Assembly (NCBI RefSeq): GCF_014203735.1
Contig: NZ_JACHJQ010000011.1
Location: 186,001-250,000 of the forward strand
DNA: 64,000 nucleotides
Source of the DNA: Actinophytocola algeriensis
Lineage (GTDB): Bacteria; Actinomycetota; Actinomycetes; Mycobacteriales; Pseudonocardiaceae
Direction: 5' to 3'
Shown here: positions 7,642 through 15,853 of the stretch, one piece after another
How positions within the stretch are numbered: the first letter of the stretch is position 1
How the letters are laid out: each line of letters opens with the position of its first letter
The notes under the pieces: model-generated
What the model saw: only the letters and a program-made list of their open reading frames with translations
The model's database searches: none
Told to the model about the DNA's origin: nothing
Position numbers and translations under genes: made by a program

Positions 7642-8631
7642 CCCGTCCGGGTCCAGCCGCAGGTGGACGCGGTCGCCGGGGGTCTCCGCGATCGCGGCCA
7701 CCGCGTCGACCACCTGGTCGCTCCCGTCGAGGCGGACCTGCAGCCGCACGTGGTCGCGGCGGTGCACCGACCGCAGCAGCTTCCCGGCGGGGCCGCCCTC
7801 GCCGTTCTCGGTCAGCCGCAACGCGTTGGGCCGCAGGCCGAGCGTGACCTCGCCCGCCGGCGCCCACGGCAGGTCGACCGACCCGAGTTCGCAGGTCGCG
7901 GTGCCGTCGGTGACGGTCGCGGGCAGGAACAGGCCGCAGCCGAGGAAGCGGGCGGTGGCCTCGCCCTCGGGGCGGCGCCACACCTCCTCCGGCGGACCGG
8001 TCTGGACGATGCGGCCCTTCCGCATCACCGCGACCCGGTCGGCGAGCGTGAACGCCTCGTCGTGGTCGTGGGTCACCACCAGCGCGGTCGCGCCGGCCAC
8101 CCGCAGCAGCCCGGCGAGGTCCATGGCCAGCTGCTCGCGCAGCGCGCGGTCCAGCGCGGACAGGGGTTCGTCCAGCAGCAGCAGCCGGGGGCGGGGCGCC
8201 AGTGCCCGCGCGAGCGCGACCCGCTGCGCCTCACCACCGGACAGCTCGGTGACCTTGCGCCGCTCGTACCCGGCGAGCCCGACCAGTTCGAGGAGTTCCG
8301 CGACCCGCTCGGCCCGCCCGGTCATCCGCTTCATCCGCAGCCCGAACGCCACGTTCCCCGCGACGTCGCGGTGCGGGAACAGCTGCCCGTCCTGGAACAC
8401 CAGCCCGAAGCCGCGCCGGTGCACTGGCACGTCCGCGAGGTCGGTGTCGTCCCACCGGATCGTGCCGCCCGCCGCCGGTTCCAGGCCCGCGACCGCGCGC
8501 AGCAGCGTCGACTTGCCGCACCCGGACGGCCCGAGCAGCGCCAGCACCTCACCGTCCGCGACCGTCACGTCGACGTCGTCCACGGCGGCCAGCGCGCCGT
8601 AGTGCACGGTCAGACCCTCGACTGCCAGCAT
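7603..8631 (-). CDS. thiQ: Thiamine ABC transporter, ATP-binding protein, 342 aa
   Basis: ATPase of the thiamine/TPP importer. Walker A GPSGCGKST, Q-loop (FGLVFQDGQLFPHRDV), signature LSGGEAQRVALARAL, Walker B RLLLLDEPLSALD and H-loop VTHDHDEAFTLADR are all intact. About 100 C-terminal residues form a regulatory TOBE-like domain, longer than in the E. coli ThiQ. ATG 8631 shares one base with the TGA of thiP. Last gene of the riboswitch-controlled operon thiB-thiP-thiQ. Substrate assignment depends on the TPP riboswitch; the sequence alone would also fit an iron or molybdate importer. Confidence 0.9.
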   Translation of the reverse strand: MLAVEGLTVHYGALAAVDDVDVTVADGEVLALLGPSGCGKSTLLRAVAGLEPAAGGTIRWDDTDLADVPVHRRGFGLVFQDGQLFPHRDVAGNVAFGLRMKRMTGRAERVAELLELVGLAGYERRKVTELSGGEAQRVALARALAPRPRLLLLDEPLSALDRALREQLAMDLAGLLRVAGATALVVTHDHDEAFTLADRVAVMRKGRIVQTGPPEEVWRRPEGEATARFLGCGLFLPATVTDGTATCELGSVDLPWAPAGEVTLGLRPNALRLTENGEGGPAGKLLRSVHRRDHVRLQVRLDGSDQVVDAVAAIAETPGDRVHLRLDPDGLAVLRRDARQGE

Positions 8632-10238
8632 CAGAACTCCCCAACCGGCACGCGAACCCGCTCGACCACCGCGACCACGGCGACCGTGACCACGATCAGC
8701 AGCGTGCACGCCGCGTACGCCATCTCGTTGTTCAGCTCACCTGGCCGCGAGACCAGCCGCGCGATCGCGACCGGCAGCGTGGCCGTGTCCGGGCGGGCGA
8801 GGAAGCTCGTCGCGCCGAACTCGCCCAGCGCCACCACGAACCCGAACGCGGCCGCGGTCCCGAGCGACCGGCCCGCCATCGGCACGTCCACCTCGCGCCA
8901 CACCCGCCACGGGCCGGCACCCAGCGTGGCGGCGGCCTGCCGGAGCCGTTCGTCGATCGAGCGGAGGACCGGCAGCATGATGCGGATGACCAGCGGTGTC
9001 ACCACGAGCGCCTGCGCGAGCGGCACCAGCGCGGCGGAGGTGCGCAGGTCGCCCGGCAGCAGGTCGAGGGTGATCAGGTAGCCGAAGCCGACGGTCACCG
9101 CGGACACCCCGAGCGGCAGCATGAACGCGGTGTCGACCACCTCGACGTAACGGACCCGGTTGCGTGCCAGGGAAACCAGCACGACGCTCGCCATCGTGCC
9201 GAGCGTGACCGCGATCAGCGTGGCGTCGGTGGCGGCGGCGAGCGAGTTGCGCGCCGCGTCGAAACCGGAGATGTCGAGCGAGCCCTCGTACCCGATGCCG
9301 GTGAGCGCCCGGTACCCGTCGAGCCCGGACTGGAACGACCGCGCGACCAGGGTCGCGACCGGTACCAGCAAGGCGACGACCACCGCGAACGCGGCCGCGA
9401 CGACCCACCACTCGCCGCCTGCCGGCCTGCGCGCGGACTCGGCCTGACCGCGCAGTCTCAGCGCGGTCTCCCTGCGCCGCCGCATGACCGCCCCGATCGA
9501 CAGGGCCGCGACGACCGCACCGAGCTGCAGCAGTGACAGCGCGGCCGCGCCGGACAGGTCGAGCAGCTCGACGGTCCGCAGGTAGATCTCGGTCTCGAGG
9601 GTCTTCAGCCGTGCCCCGCCGAGGATCAGCACGACGCCGAAACTGGTGGCGCAGAACAGGAACACGACCGCGGCCGCCGACCCGATCGCCGGTGCCAGCG
9701 CGGGCAGGGTGACGCCGGTGAACGTGCGCGGCCGCGACGCGCCCAGCGCCCGTGCCGCGTCCTCCGCGCGCCGGTCGAGGTGTGTCCAGAGCCCGGCGAC
9801 GGTCCGCGCGACGACCGCGACGTTGAAGGACGCGTTGGCCAGGATGATCGCCCACACCCCGCCGTCGGGCAGCAACGCCCGGAACGCCAGGCCCACGACC
9901 ACGCTGGGCAGCACGAACGGCACGAGGATGATCACCCGCACGAGCCCGAGACCGGGCAGCCTCGTCCTGGCGAGCAGGAACGCCACCGGCAGCCCGGCGA
10001 CGATCGACACGGCCGTGGCCCCGGCCGCTTGCGCGACCGTGAACCCGACGAGCTGCCACACGTCCGGGGACGCGAGCGTGTCGAGCACGCCTCCTTCGCG
10101 CAGCCCGAGCCGCAGGATGGCGACGACGGGCCACACGAAGAAGACGGCGAGGAAACCCAAGGGCACCAACGCGATCAGCGCCAGGCCCCGGGGTGAGGTC
10201 CTCAGCCCCGCACGATCGCGCGCCACTCGCCGATCCAC
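8631..10238 (-). CDS. thiP: Thiamine ABC transporter permease, two-domain (ThiP), 535 aa
   Basis: A single polypeptide with two fused binding-protein-dependent permease domains, about 12 hydrophobic segments, as in ThiP and Fe(III) permeases. The first domain contains LPGLGLVRVIILVPFVLPSVVVGLAF and the second has the EAA-like loop LRQAAATLGAGPWRVWREVDVPM. It forms the transmembrane channel of the thiamine importer. The GTG at 10238 is used here, overlapping thiB by 37 bp; a GTG at 10226 is an alternative. Co-transcribed with thiB and thiQ. Confidence 0.9.
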   Translation of the reverse strand: MDRRVARDRAGLRTSPRGLALIALVPLGFLAVFFVWPVVAILRLGLREGGVLDTLASPDVWQLVGFTVAQAAGATAVSIVAGLPVAFLLARTRLPGLGLVRVIILVPFVLPSVVVGLAFRALLPDGGVWAIILANASFNVAVVARTVAGLWTHLDRRAEDAARALGASRPRTFTGVTLPALAPAIGSAAAVVFLFCATSFGVVLILGGARLKTLETEIYLRTVELLDLSGAAALSLLQLGAVVAALSIGAVMRRRRETALRLRGQAESARRPAGGEWWVVAAAFAVVVALLVPVATLVARSFQSGLDGYRALTGIGYEGSLDISGFDAARNSLAAATDATLIAVTLGTMASVVLVSLARNRVRYVEVVDTAFMLPLGVSAVTVGFGYLITLDLLPGDLRTSAALVPLAQALVVTPLVIRIMLPVLRSIDERLRQAAATLGAGPWRVWREVDVPMAGRSLGTAAAFGFVVALGEFGATSFLARPDTATLPVAIARLVSRPGELNNEMAYAACTLLIVVTVAVVAVVERVRVPVGEF

Positions 10239-11251
10239 CGCTCACGGTTCTGCTGGATCTGTTCCGACGGCAGCTCCGCGGCCGCGGTCGGCAGCGGCGC
10301 GGCCTTCTGCCACGCCTCCGGCAGGGTGACCCCGGCGCGGGCCGGGTACACGTACATCTGCTCCGGCACCTGCGACTGGAACTCGTCGGACAGCAGGAAG
10401 TCCATGACCTTCTCCGCGTCGTCCGCGTGCGCGGCGCCCTTCAGCACGCCCGCGTACTCGACCTGCCGGAAGCACGTGCCGAGCACGGCCTTGGTGCGCG
10501 GGTTGCCCGCCTCGTCCAGTTCGGCGGACGGCGACGACGCGTAGGACACGACGATCGGCCGGGGGCCCTTGCCGGACGAACCGGAGAACTCCTGCGTGTA
10601 GGCCTCTTCCCAGCCGCTGACCACCTGGACGCCGTTGGCCTTGAGCGCCCGCCAGTGGTCCTGCCAGCCGTCACCCAGCTGCGCGATGGTGCCGAGCAGG
10701 TAGGCGAGCCCCGGCGAGGACGTGGCCGGGTCCTCGACGACCAGCAGGTCCTTGTACTCGGGCTTGGCGAGGTCCGCGTAGCCCGTCGGCTCCGGCACGC
10801 CCTTGGCGGCGAGCGCGGCCGGGTCGATGTTCAGGCACACGTCGCCGATGTCCACGGCGGTGAGCCGGTTCGTGTCGTCGATCGCGTGGTCGGCGGGCCC
10901 AGCCGGCAACGGCGCGTCCGGTGCGTACTCGGCGAACACGTCCTCGTCGAGCGCACGGGACGCGAACGTGGTGTCCACGCCGTACGCGACGTCGCCGATC
11001 GGGCTGCCCTTGGTGAGGACGAGCTGGTTGGTGAGCGCACCCGCGTCCCCGACCCTGCGCACGTCGATCGTGATGCCGGTGTCGTCGGTGAACTTCTTCA
11101 GCACGTCGTCGCCCATCGCGAACGAGTCGTGGGTGACGAGCACGACCTTCCGCTCGCCCTGACCGCCACCGCTGTCTCCTCCGCTGCTGAGCGAACACCC
11201 GGCGAGCGTCACACCCAGCGCGCCGACCAGCAGAAATGTGCGTAACCGCAA
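10202..11251 (-). CDS. thiB: Thiamine ABC transporter substrate-binding lipoprotein, 349 aa
   Basis: Extracytoplasmic binding protein for thiamine or its phosphates. The signal peptide ends in a lipobox (VTLAGCS), so it is a lipoprotein. Recognisable ThiB features: VVLVTHDSFAMGDDVLKKF at the start of the mature domain and DTTFASRALDEDVFAEY. I place the start at TTG 11251, directly after the GGAGGAGG at the 3' end of the TPP riboswitch (4-5 base spacing); upstream in-frame codons lie inside the riboswitch. This arrangement suggests that ligand binding controls translation initiation by hiding the Shine-Dalgarno sequence. Confidence 0.93.
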   Translation of the reverse strand: MRLRTFLLVGALGVTLAGCSLSSGGDSGGGQGERKVVLVTHDSFAMGDDVLKKFTDDTGITIDVRRVGDAGALTNQLVLTKGSPIGDVAYGVDTTFASRALDEDVFAEYAPDAPLPAGPADHAIDDTNRLTAVDIGDVCLNIDPAALAAKGVPEPTGYADLAKPEYKDLLVVEDPATSSPGLAYLLGTIAQLGDGWQDHWRALKANGVQVVSGWEEAYTQEFSGSSGKGPRPIVVSYASSPSAELDEAGNPRTKAVLGTCFRQVEYAGVLKGAAHADDAEKVMDFLLSDEFQSQVPEQMYVYPARAGVTLPEAWQKAAPLPTAAAELPSEQIQQNRERWIGEWRAIVRG

Positions 11252-11257
11252 GACGCC

Positions 11258-11347
11258 TCCTCCCTGCACCGGCATGACCCGGATCAGGTTCGAACGGTCG
11301 AGGGCTGCGAGCCCTCCTCTCAGCCCGGCGCACACCGGACTCCCGTG
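11258..11347 (-). ncRNA. TPP (THI-box) riboswitch
   Basis: The minus strand upstream of thiB contains the conserved THI elements in order: CTGAGAGG in the P2/P3 junction, a variable GC-rich P3 stem (GGAGGGCTCGCAGCCCTC), ACCTGATCCGGGTCATGCC for J2/4-P4-P5, and GCAGGGAGG closing P1. The 3' part contains the thiB ribosome-binding site, so the switch probably acts at translation. It senses thiamine pyrophosphate and turns the import operon off when it is plentiful. Confidence 0.95.
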
Positions 11348-11403
11348 TTGATCTGACCGAGCGTACCCGTGCGTTCAGCGGCGCGAGGCGTCACCATGGA
11401 CAC

Positions 11404-11703
11404 ATGCCCGAGCTGCTCAGTGACGAAGAAGTCGGCAAGGCCCTCGGTCGGCTGCGGGAGTGGCGCCGTGGGGACGGCGCGCTGGTCCGCGAGGTGGAGC
11501 TGGAAAGCTTCTCGCAGGCCATCCAGGTGGTGAACCGGGTGGCGGAGATCGCGGAGAACGACAACCACCACCCGGACATCGACATCCGGTGGCGCACCCT
11601 CACGTTCCGCTGCGTCACCCACTCGGAAGGCGGCATCACCGCCAACGACACGTCGCTGGCGGAGGAGATCGACGGCGTCGTCGACGCCATCCGCGAGGGC
11701 TAG
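11404..11703 (+). CDS. phhB: 4a-hydroxytetrahydrobiopterin dehydratase (pterin carbinolamine dehydratase), 99 aa
   Basis: Small PCD/DCoH-family enzyme that dehydrates 4a-hydroxytetrahydropterin, recycling the pterin cofactor of aromatic amino acid hydroxylases; free-standing bacterial copies may also act in molybdopterin metabolism. The signature AENDNHHPDIDIRW carries the two active-site histidines, followed by the conserved RCVTHSEGGIT strand and DTSLAEEID helix. Length is typical. It sits between the thiB riboswitch region and the convergent phosphatase, whose stop overlaps by 4 bp. Confidence 0.92.
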   Translation: MPELLSDEEVGKALGRLREWRRGDGALVREVELESFSQAIQVVNRVAEIAENDNHHPDIDIRWRTLTFRCVTHSEGGITANDTSLAEEIDGVVDAIREG

Positions 11704-13361
11704 CTCCTCCGCGAGGGTTGGTTTCCGCTGGTCAGCGGTAGTGTGACCAGCGGCTTCAGCACTGGTTCCGTACCGCCTTCCGCCCGCTCCACCACCATCC
11801 GTGCCTCGCGTCCCGCCATGCGCAGGGTCGCGATCGCGTTGCCGAAGTACGGCCCGGCGACCTTGTCCCACTCGACCGGCGGTGGCTCGATGTGCGGCGA
11901 CCGCAGCATCCACCACTTCAGCACCGCCGCGAGGGGACGCCACCAGCCCATCCGGAACAGGGGCCGCATCAACGCGGGCGCCCGGTTGTGCACCGGTGAG
12001 CACACCAGCTGCCACACCGCGGCCGTCGTGGGTTTCGGGTACCGCACCTTCGCCGCGTACACGTGGTGCACGTCACCGGAGAGCACGCACACCGTGGACG
12101 TCTCGGTGTCGGCGATCCGCTCGATCAGCCGCGCCAGCCGGTCCGACGACGCGCGGAACGACGCCCAGTGCTCGAGGTCGGCCTCCTGCCGCAGCTTCTC
12201 CGCGAGCTTCCCGCGCCATCCCGGCCGCCTGCACGCGATCTCGTTCAGCGACTGGACGTGGTTGATCGCGTGCGGCAGCAGCCACGGCAGCGACGACCCG
12301 ATCAGCAGGTGCTCGAAATCGCCGGTGGCGTTCTCCTCGATCCAGTCGAACTCCTGGTCGCTGACCATCGACCGCGAGCCGCCGGACAGGATGCGGCCGG
12401 AGCGGGTGTCGACCACGAGCAGCCGCACGTTGCCGAAGTCGCGCCGGTAGCTCCACCGGGTGCCCTTGGCGCCGTTGACCTCCTGGCGGGCCTGCTCGGC
12501 GAACTCGTCGAGCAGGTCGGCCGCGTCCCCGTCCCGGCCCTTCTCGAGGACCGCCTTGTACAGGTCGTCGGTCTCGAGGTCGCTCGGGCTGAGGTTGCCG
12601 AGCTGCTGGTAGATCCAGTAGGTGGCGAGCGCGTGCCGTTCGCGCTTCGGCCACCAGGACGTCTGTTCCTTCTCGTCGCGCCACGTCTGCGAGGTGTTCC
12701 AGTCGTCCCGCACGTCGTGGTCGTCGAAGATCATCGAGGTGGGGACGGTGGACATGAGCCAGCGGGTCAGCGGCGCGGTCCACGCCTCGTGGTAGAGCCG
12801 GGTGTACTCCTCGAAGTCGCGGACCTCGACGCCGGGCGCCTCGTCGAGCGACCGCCGCCGCGCGATCCAGGCCTGGGTGCCCTTGGTGGTCTCGTCGGCG
12901 TAGACCTGGTCGCCGAGCAGCATCAGCGAGTCCGGCCAGTCGAGCTCGTCCTCGGCGAGCATGCGGCGGGCGTACGCCGCGAGCGCGTCGGTGCCCATGC
13001 GTTTCTGCTCGCCGGGGTCGTCGGTCTCGGGCATCCGGCAGGAACCGAACACCATCAGGAACGCGGGGTCGCCGCCCTCGGGGTAGGTGCGGATCCGGCT
13101 GGGCGGGTAAGCGGAGTCCTGGGGCGGCCACACCGTCTCCCCGTCGAGCGTCACCTCGTAGGGCGTCGCGGTGCCTGGTTCGAGGTCGGTGACCACGACC
13201 AGCGCATAGTGGTGGCCGGACACGGTGAACGTGTGCGCGGTGGCCTGCCCGACGGAGACGGTGCACGGTTCGTCGGTCTCCACCCACAGGGTGGCGGAGC
13301 GCGTGTCGACATGTCGCAGCAGCGGTCCGATGAGCAGTCTGGGCACCCTGACATCAAACAC
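11700..13361 (-). CDS. PhoD-like metallophosphatase, about 553 aa
   Basis: Calcineurin-like phosphoesterase of the PhoD type (phosphodiesterase/alkaline phosphatase). An N-terminal beta-sandwich (RSATLWVETDEPCTVSV, YALVVVTDLEPGTATPY) precedes the metallophosphatase core with VFGSCRMP, LLGDQVYADE, FDDHDVRDDWN and LSGDVHHVYAAKV, which carry the metal ligands. There is no clear Tat signal, unlike secreted PhoD, so it may be cytoplasmic. The start is uncertain: GTG codons lie at 13382, 13361 and 13346; 13361 is chosen because of a GGGGCGA stretch upstream. It is divergent from the NIPSNAP gene. Confidence 0.86.
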   Translation of the reverse strand: MFDVRVPRLLIGPLLRHVDTRSATLWVETDEPCTVSVGQATAHTFTVSGHHYALVVVTDLEPGTATPYEVTLDGETVWPPQDSAYPPSRIRTYPEGGDPAFLMVFGSCRMPETDDPGEQKRMGTDALAAYARRMLAEDELDWPDSLMLLGDQVYADETTKGTQAWIARRRSLDEAPGVEVRDFEEYTRLYHEAWTAPLTRWLMSTVPTSMIFDDHDVRDDWNTSQTWRDEKEQTSWWPKRERHALATYWIYQQLGNLSPSDLETDDLYKAVLEKGRDGDAADLLDEFAEQARQEVNGAKGTRWSYRRDFGNVRLLVVDTRSGRILSGGSRSMVSDQEFDWIEENATGDFEHLLIGSSLPWLLPHAINHVQSLNEIACRRPGWRGKLAEKLRQEADLEHWASFRASSDRLARLIERIADTETSTVCVLSGDVHHVYAAKVRYPKPTTAAVWQLVCSPVHNRAPALMRPLFRMGWWRPLAAVLKWWMLRSPHIEPPPVEWDKVAGPYFGNAIATLRMAGREARMVVERAEGGTEPVLKPLVTLPLTSGNQPSRRS

Positions 13362-13417
13362 GTCGCCCCAATAAGGTGACACCCGCCCAGGTGATCCACC
13401 GCGAAGGGGGAGCGGCG

Positions 13418-14113
13418 ATGGCCGATGTTCTCGAGCTCCGGCAGTACACCCTCCACCCAGGTCGGAGGGAAGATCTGATCGAGCTGTTCGACCGGGAGCT
13501 CGTGGAGACCCAGGACGCGGTCGGCGCGCACGTCCTCGGCCAGTTCCGCGACCTGGACGCCGAGGACCGGTTCGTGTGGCTGCGCGGCTTCACCGATATG
13601 GCGGCCCGGCGCGAGGCACTGGCCGCGTTCTACGGCGGCCCGGTCTGGGCGGCACACCGCGACAAGGCCAACGACACGATGATCGACTCGGACGACGTGC
13701 TGCTGCTACGTCCCGTGACCGACTTCGACCTGTCGGGCCGCACGCGTGGCGGCGACACCACGCTCGTCACGGTGACGCTCTACCACCTGCCTGCCGGCGG
13801 CGAGGACGCGTTCCTGTCCTTCTTCGCGTCGTCGGTCCAGCCGTTGCTGTCGGACACGGGCGCCCCGCCGCTGGCCGTGCTGCGCACACTGCGCGTCGAG
13901 AACACCTTCCCGGCGCTGCCGATCCGCGAGGACGCGAACGTGGTGGCGTGGGTGGGCGGCTTCGCGGGCCCCGACGCCCTGGCGGAACACGTGCGCCTGC
14001 TGGGCCGCGAGACCCGCTGGACCCACGACACGCTGCCTGCGCTCACCAGCCGGCTGAGCCGCCCCCCGGAGCAGCTGCACCTGTCGCCCACATCCCGTTC
14101 CCTTATCCGGTAA
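13418..14113 (+). CDS. NIPSNAP family protein, 231 aa
   Basis: Two ferredoxin-like NIPSNAP domains. The hallmark start VLELRQYTLHPGRREDLIELFDREL is followed by VGAHVLGQFRDLDAEDRFVWLRGF, and a second related domain begins near LVTVTLYHLPAGGEDAFLSFF. These dimeric alpha/beta-barrel proteins often bind small aromatic or lipid ligands; the bacterial function is unknown. ATG 13418 has a GGGGGAG ribosome-binding site. It is divergently transcribed from the PhoD-like gene with a gap of about 56 bp. Confidence 0.85.
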   Translation: MADVLELRQYTLHPGRREDLIELFDRELVETQDAVGAHVLGQFRDLDAEDRFVWLRGFTDMAARREALAAFYGGPVWAAHRDKANDTMIDSDDVLLLRPVTDFDLSGRTRGGDTTLVTVTLYHLPAGGEDAFLSFFASSVQPLLSDTGAPPLAVLRTLRVENTFPALPIREDANVVAWVGGFAGPDALAEHVRLLGRETRWTHDTLPALTSRLSRPPEQLHLSPTSRSLIR

Positions 14114-14167
14114 CGGGGAACCCCATTCGGACGACCCTCCGGTCAGTACCCGACAGGAGGTCGCGCC

Positions 14168-14386
14168 ATGAGTGCGCAGGAGACGTGGGAAGTGCCGGTG
14201 GTCGACGCCCTCGACCGCGAACGCACGCTCGTGGTGACGGTGTCCGACGGCCGAGTCGCGGTGGTCCCGCCCCCTGGCGAGGGCTTCTACCTCCCGGCCC
14301 AGTCCGTCTGGCAGCTCCACGAGGCGGTCCGAGCGGCCGCCATCGTCGCGATGAAGGCCGGCAACGGCAGCCGCGTGGCTGGTTGA
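14168..14386 (+). CDS. Small conserved hypothetical protein, 72 aa
   Basis: I do not recognise this family. The 72 residues contain a predicted two-strand segment (WEVPVVDALDRERTLVVTVSDGRVAVVPP) followed by a helix (SVWQLHEAVRAAAIVAMKA). AGGAGG six to seven bases before ATG 14168 strongly supports translation. It has no signal peptide or metal-binding motif. It is the last plus-strand gene before a strong hairpin at 14509-14542 and a probable partner of the NIPSNAP gene 54 bp upstream. Confidence 0.72.
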   Translation: MSAQETWEVPVVDALDRERTLVVTVSDGRVAVVPPPGEGFYLPAQSVWQLHEAVRAAAIVAMKAGNGSRVAG

Positions 14387-14508
14387 CCGTCGTCAGCCGC
14401 TGAGAGCCGCGGGACGTCCGCGTCGACGAACAACCCCGGTCCGGTCTGCTTCAGGTGGCCACTCAGGTCGAGCTGGCGCCGCGCTGTCGGCGGTCACCAG
14501 CGATGTCG

Positions 14509-14542
14509 TGTTCGGTGTTCGGTCAATACCGAACACCGAACA
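14509..14542. terminator. 15-bp perfect hairpin between convergent genes
   Basis: TGTTCGGTGTTCGGT at 14509-14523 pairs perfectly with 14528-14542 around a 4-base CAAT loop. It sits between the plus-strand small gene and the 3' end of ychF on the minus strand, so it can terminate both. No T-run follows on either strand, as is common in high-GC actinomycetes. The remaining sequence from 14387 to 14508 shows nothing recognisable. Confidence 0.75.
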
Positions 14543-14559
14543 GTGCCCGGTGGTGTGGC

Positions 14560-15642
14560 TCAGACGTTGAAGCGGAACTCCACCACGTCCCCGTCGGCCA
14601 TGACGTAGTCCTTTCCTTCGATGCGGACCTTGCCCGCCGCCTTCGCGGCCGCCATCGAGCCCGCCTCGACGAGGTCGTCGTACGACACGATCTCGGCCTT
14701 GATGAACCCGCGCTCGAAGTCCGTGTGGATGACGCCGGCGGCCTGCGGCGCGGTCCATCCCGTGTGGATGGTCCACGCGCGCGACTCCTTCGGCCCCGCC
14801 GTGAGGTAGGTCTGCAGGCCCAGCGTCGCGAACCCGGCCCGCGCGAGTGAGTGCAGCCCCGGCTCCTCCTGCCCGATCGACTCGAGCAGCTCCCGCACCG
14901 ACTCCTCGTCGTCCAGCTCGAGCAGTTCCGCCTCGACCTTCGCGTCCAGGAACACCGCGGCGGCGGGCTTCACCAGCGCGGTCAGCTCCTCGCGCCGCTC
15001 GGCGGAGGACAGCACCGCCTCGTCCGCGTTGAACACGTACAGGAACGGCTTGGTCGTCATCAGTGACAGCTCGCGCAGCAGCGCGCCATCCACTTCGGAC
15101 TGTGCGGCGAACAGCGTCCGCCCGCTGTCGAGGATGTCGCGCGCCGTGGTGGCGGCTTCCAGGGCGGGCCGCGCCTCCTTGCGGGTGCGGGCCTCCTTCT
15201 CCAGCCGGGGCAGTGCTTTCTCCACCGTCTGGAGATCGGCCAGAATGAGCTCCGTGTTGATTGTCTCGATATCCGAGGACGGGTCCACCTTGCCGTCCAC
15301 GTGGACCACGTTCGGGTCGTCGAACACCCGGATGACCTGGCAGATGGCGTCCGCCTCACGGATGTTCGCCAGGAACTGGTTCCCGCGGCCCTGCCCCTCC
15401 GACGCGCCGCGCACCAGACCCGCGATGTCCACGAAGGACACAGTGGCGGGCACCACGCGCGCGCTCTCGAACATCGTGGCCAGCACGTCCAGCCGCGGTT
15501 CCGGCAGCGGCACCACACCGACGTTCGGCTCGATCGTCGCGAACGGGTAGTTCGCCGCGAGCACGTTGTTACTGGTCAGGGCGTTGAAGAGGGTGGACTT
15601 GCCGACGTTGGGCAGCCCGACGATCCCGAGGGTCAAACTCAC
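14560..15642 (-). CDS. ychF: Redox-regulated ATPase YchF (Obg-like ATPase), 360 aa
   Basis: Universally conserved translation-factor ATPase of the Obg group. The P-loop is GLPNVGKST (residues 9-17), with switch II DIAGLVRGASEGQGRGNQFL and the C-terminal TGS-like domain ending in YVMADGDVVEFRFNV. YchF binds ribosomes and prefers ATP over GTP because its G4 motif is altered (here FNADE instead of NKxD). Length is normal. GTG 15642 is preceded exactly 7 bases upstream by TACAGT (15650-15655), indicating a leaderless transcript. In M. tuberculosis ychF neighbours the DUF6542/ispH/xseAB cluster, which here lies 21 kb away. Confidence 0.96.
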   Translation of the reverse strand: MSLTLGIVGLPNVGKSTLFNALTSNNVLAANYPFATIEPNVGVVPLPEPRLDVLATMFESARVVPATVSFVDIAGLVRGASEGQGRGNQFLANIREADAICQVIRVFDDPNVVHVDGKVDPSSDIETINTELILADLQTVEKALPRLEKEARTRKEARPALEAATTARDILDSGRTLFAAQSEVDGALLRELSLMTTKPFLYVFNADEAVLSSAERREELTALVKPAAAVFLDAKVEAELLELDDEESVRELLESIGQEEPGLHSLARAGFATLGLQTYLTAGPKESRAWTIHTGWTAPQAAGVIHTDFERGFIKAEIVSYDDLVEAGSMAAAKAAGKVRIEGKDYVMADGDVVEFRFNV

Positions 15643-15853
15643 TGGACCAACTGTACGGCCTCCCGTTCCGGTGAATAGAAGAGACCGGTCGGTAGCGAAT
15701 TTGCCACGCTCAGCGACATAACTGACGAAATGTTGCCCCGCAAGGAGGATTACCCCGTTTGGACGCTAGTCAGTTCGGACCAGCTCAACAACACTCCGTG
15801 AGCACCTGTGGACTCGATCAGGCACCACCCCCATTACAGAAGAAGGACCTGGG

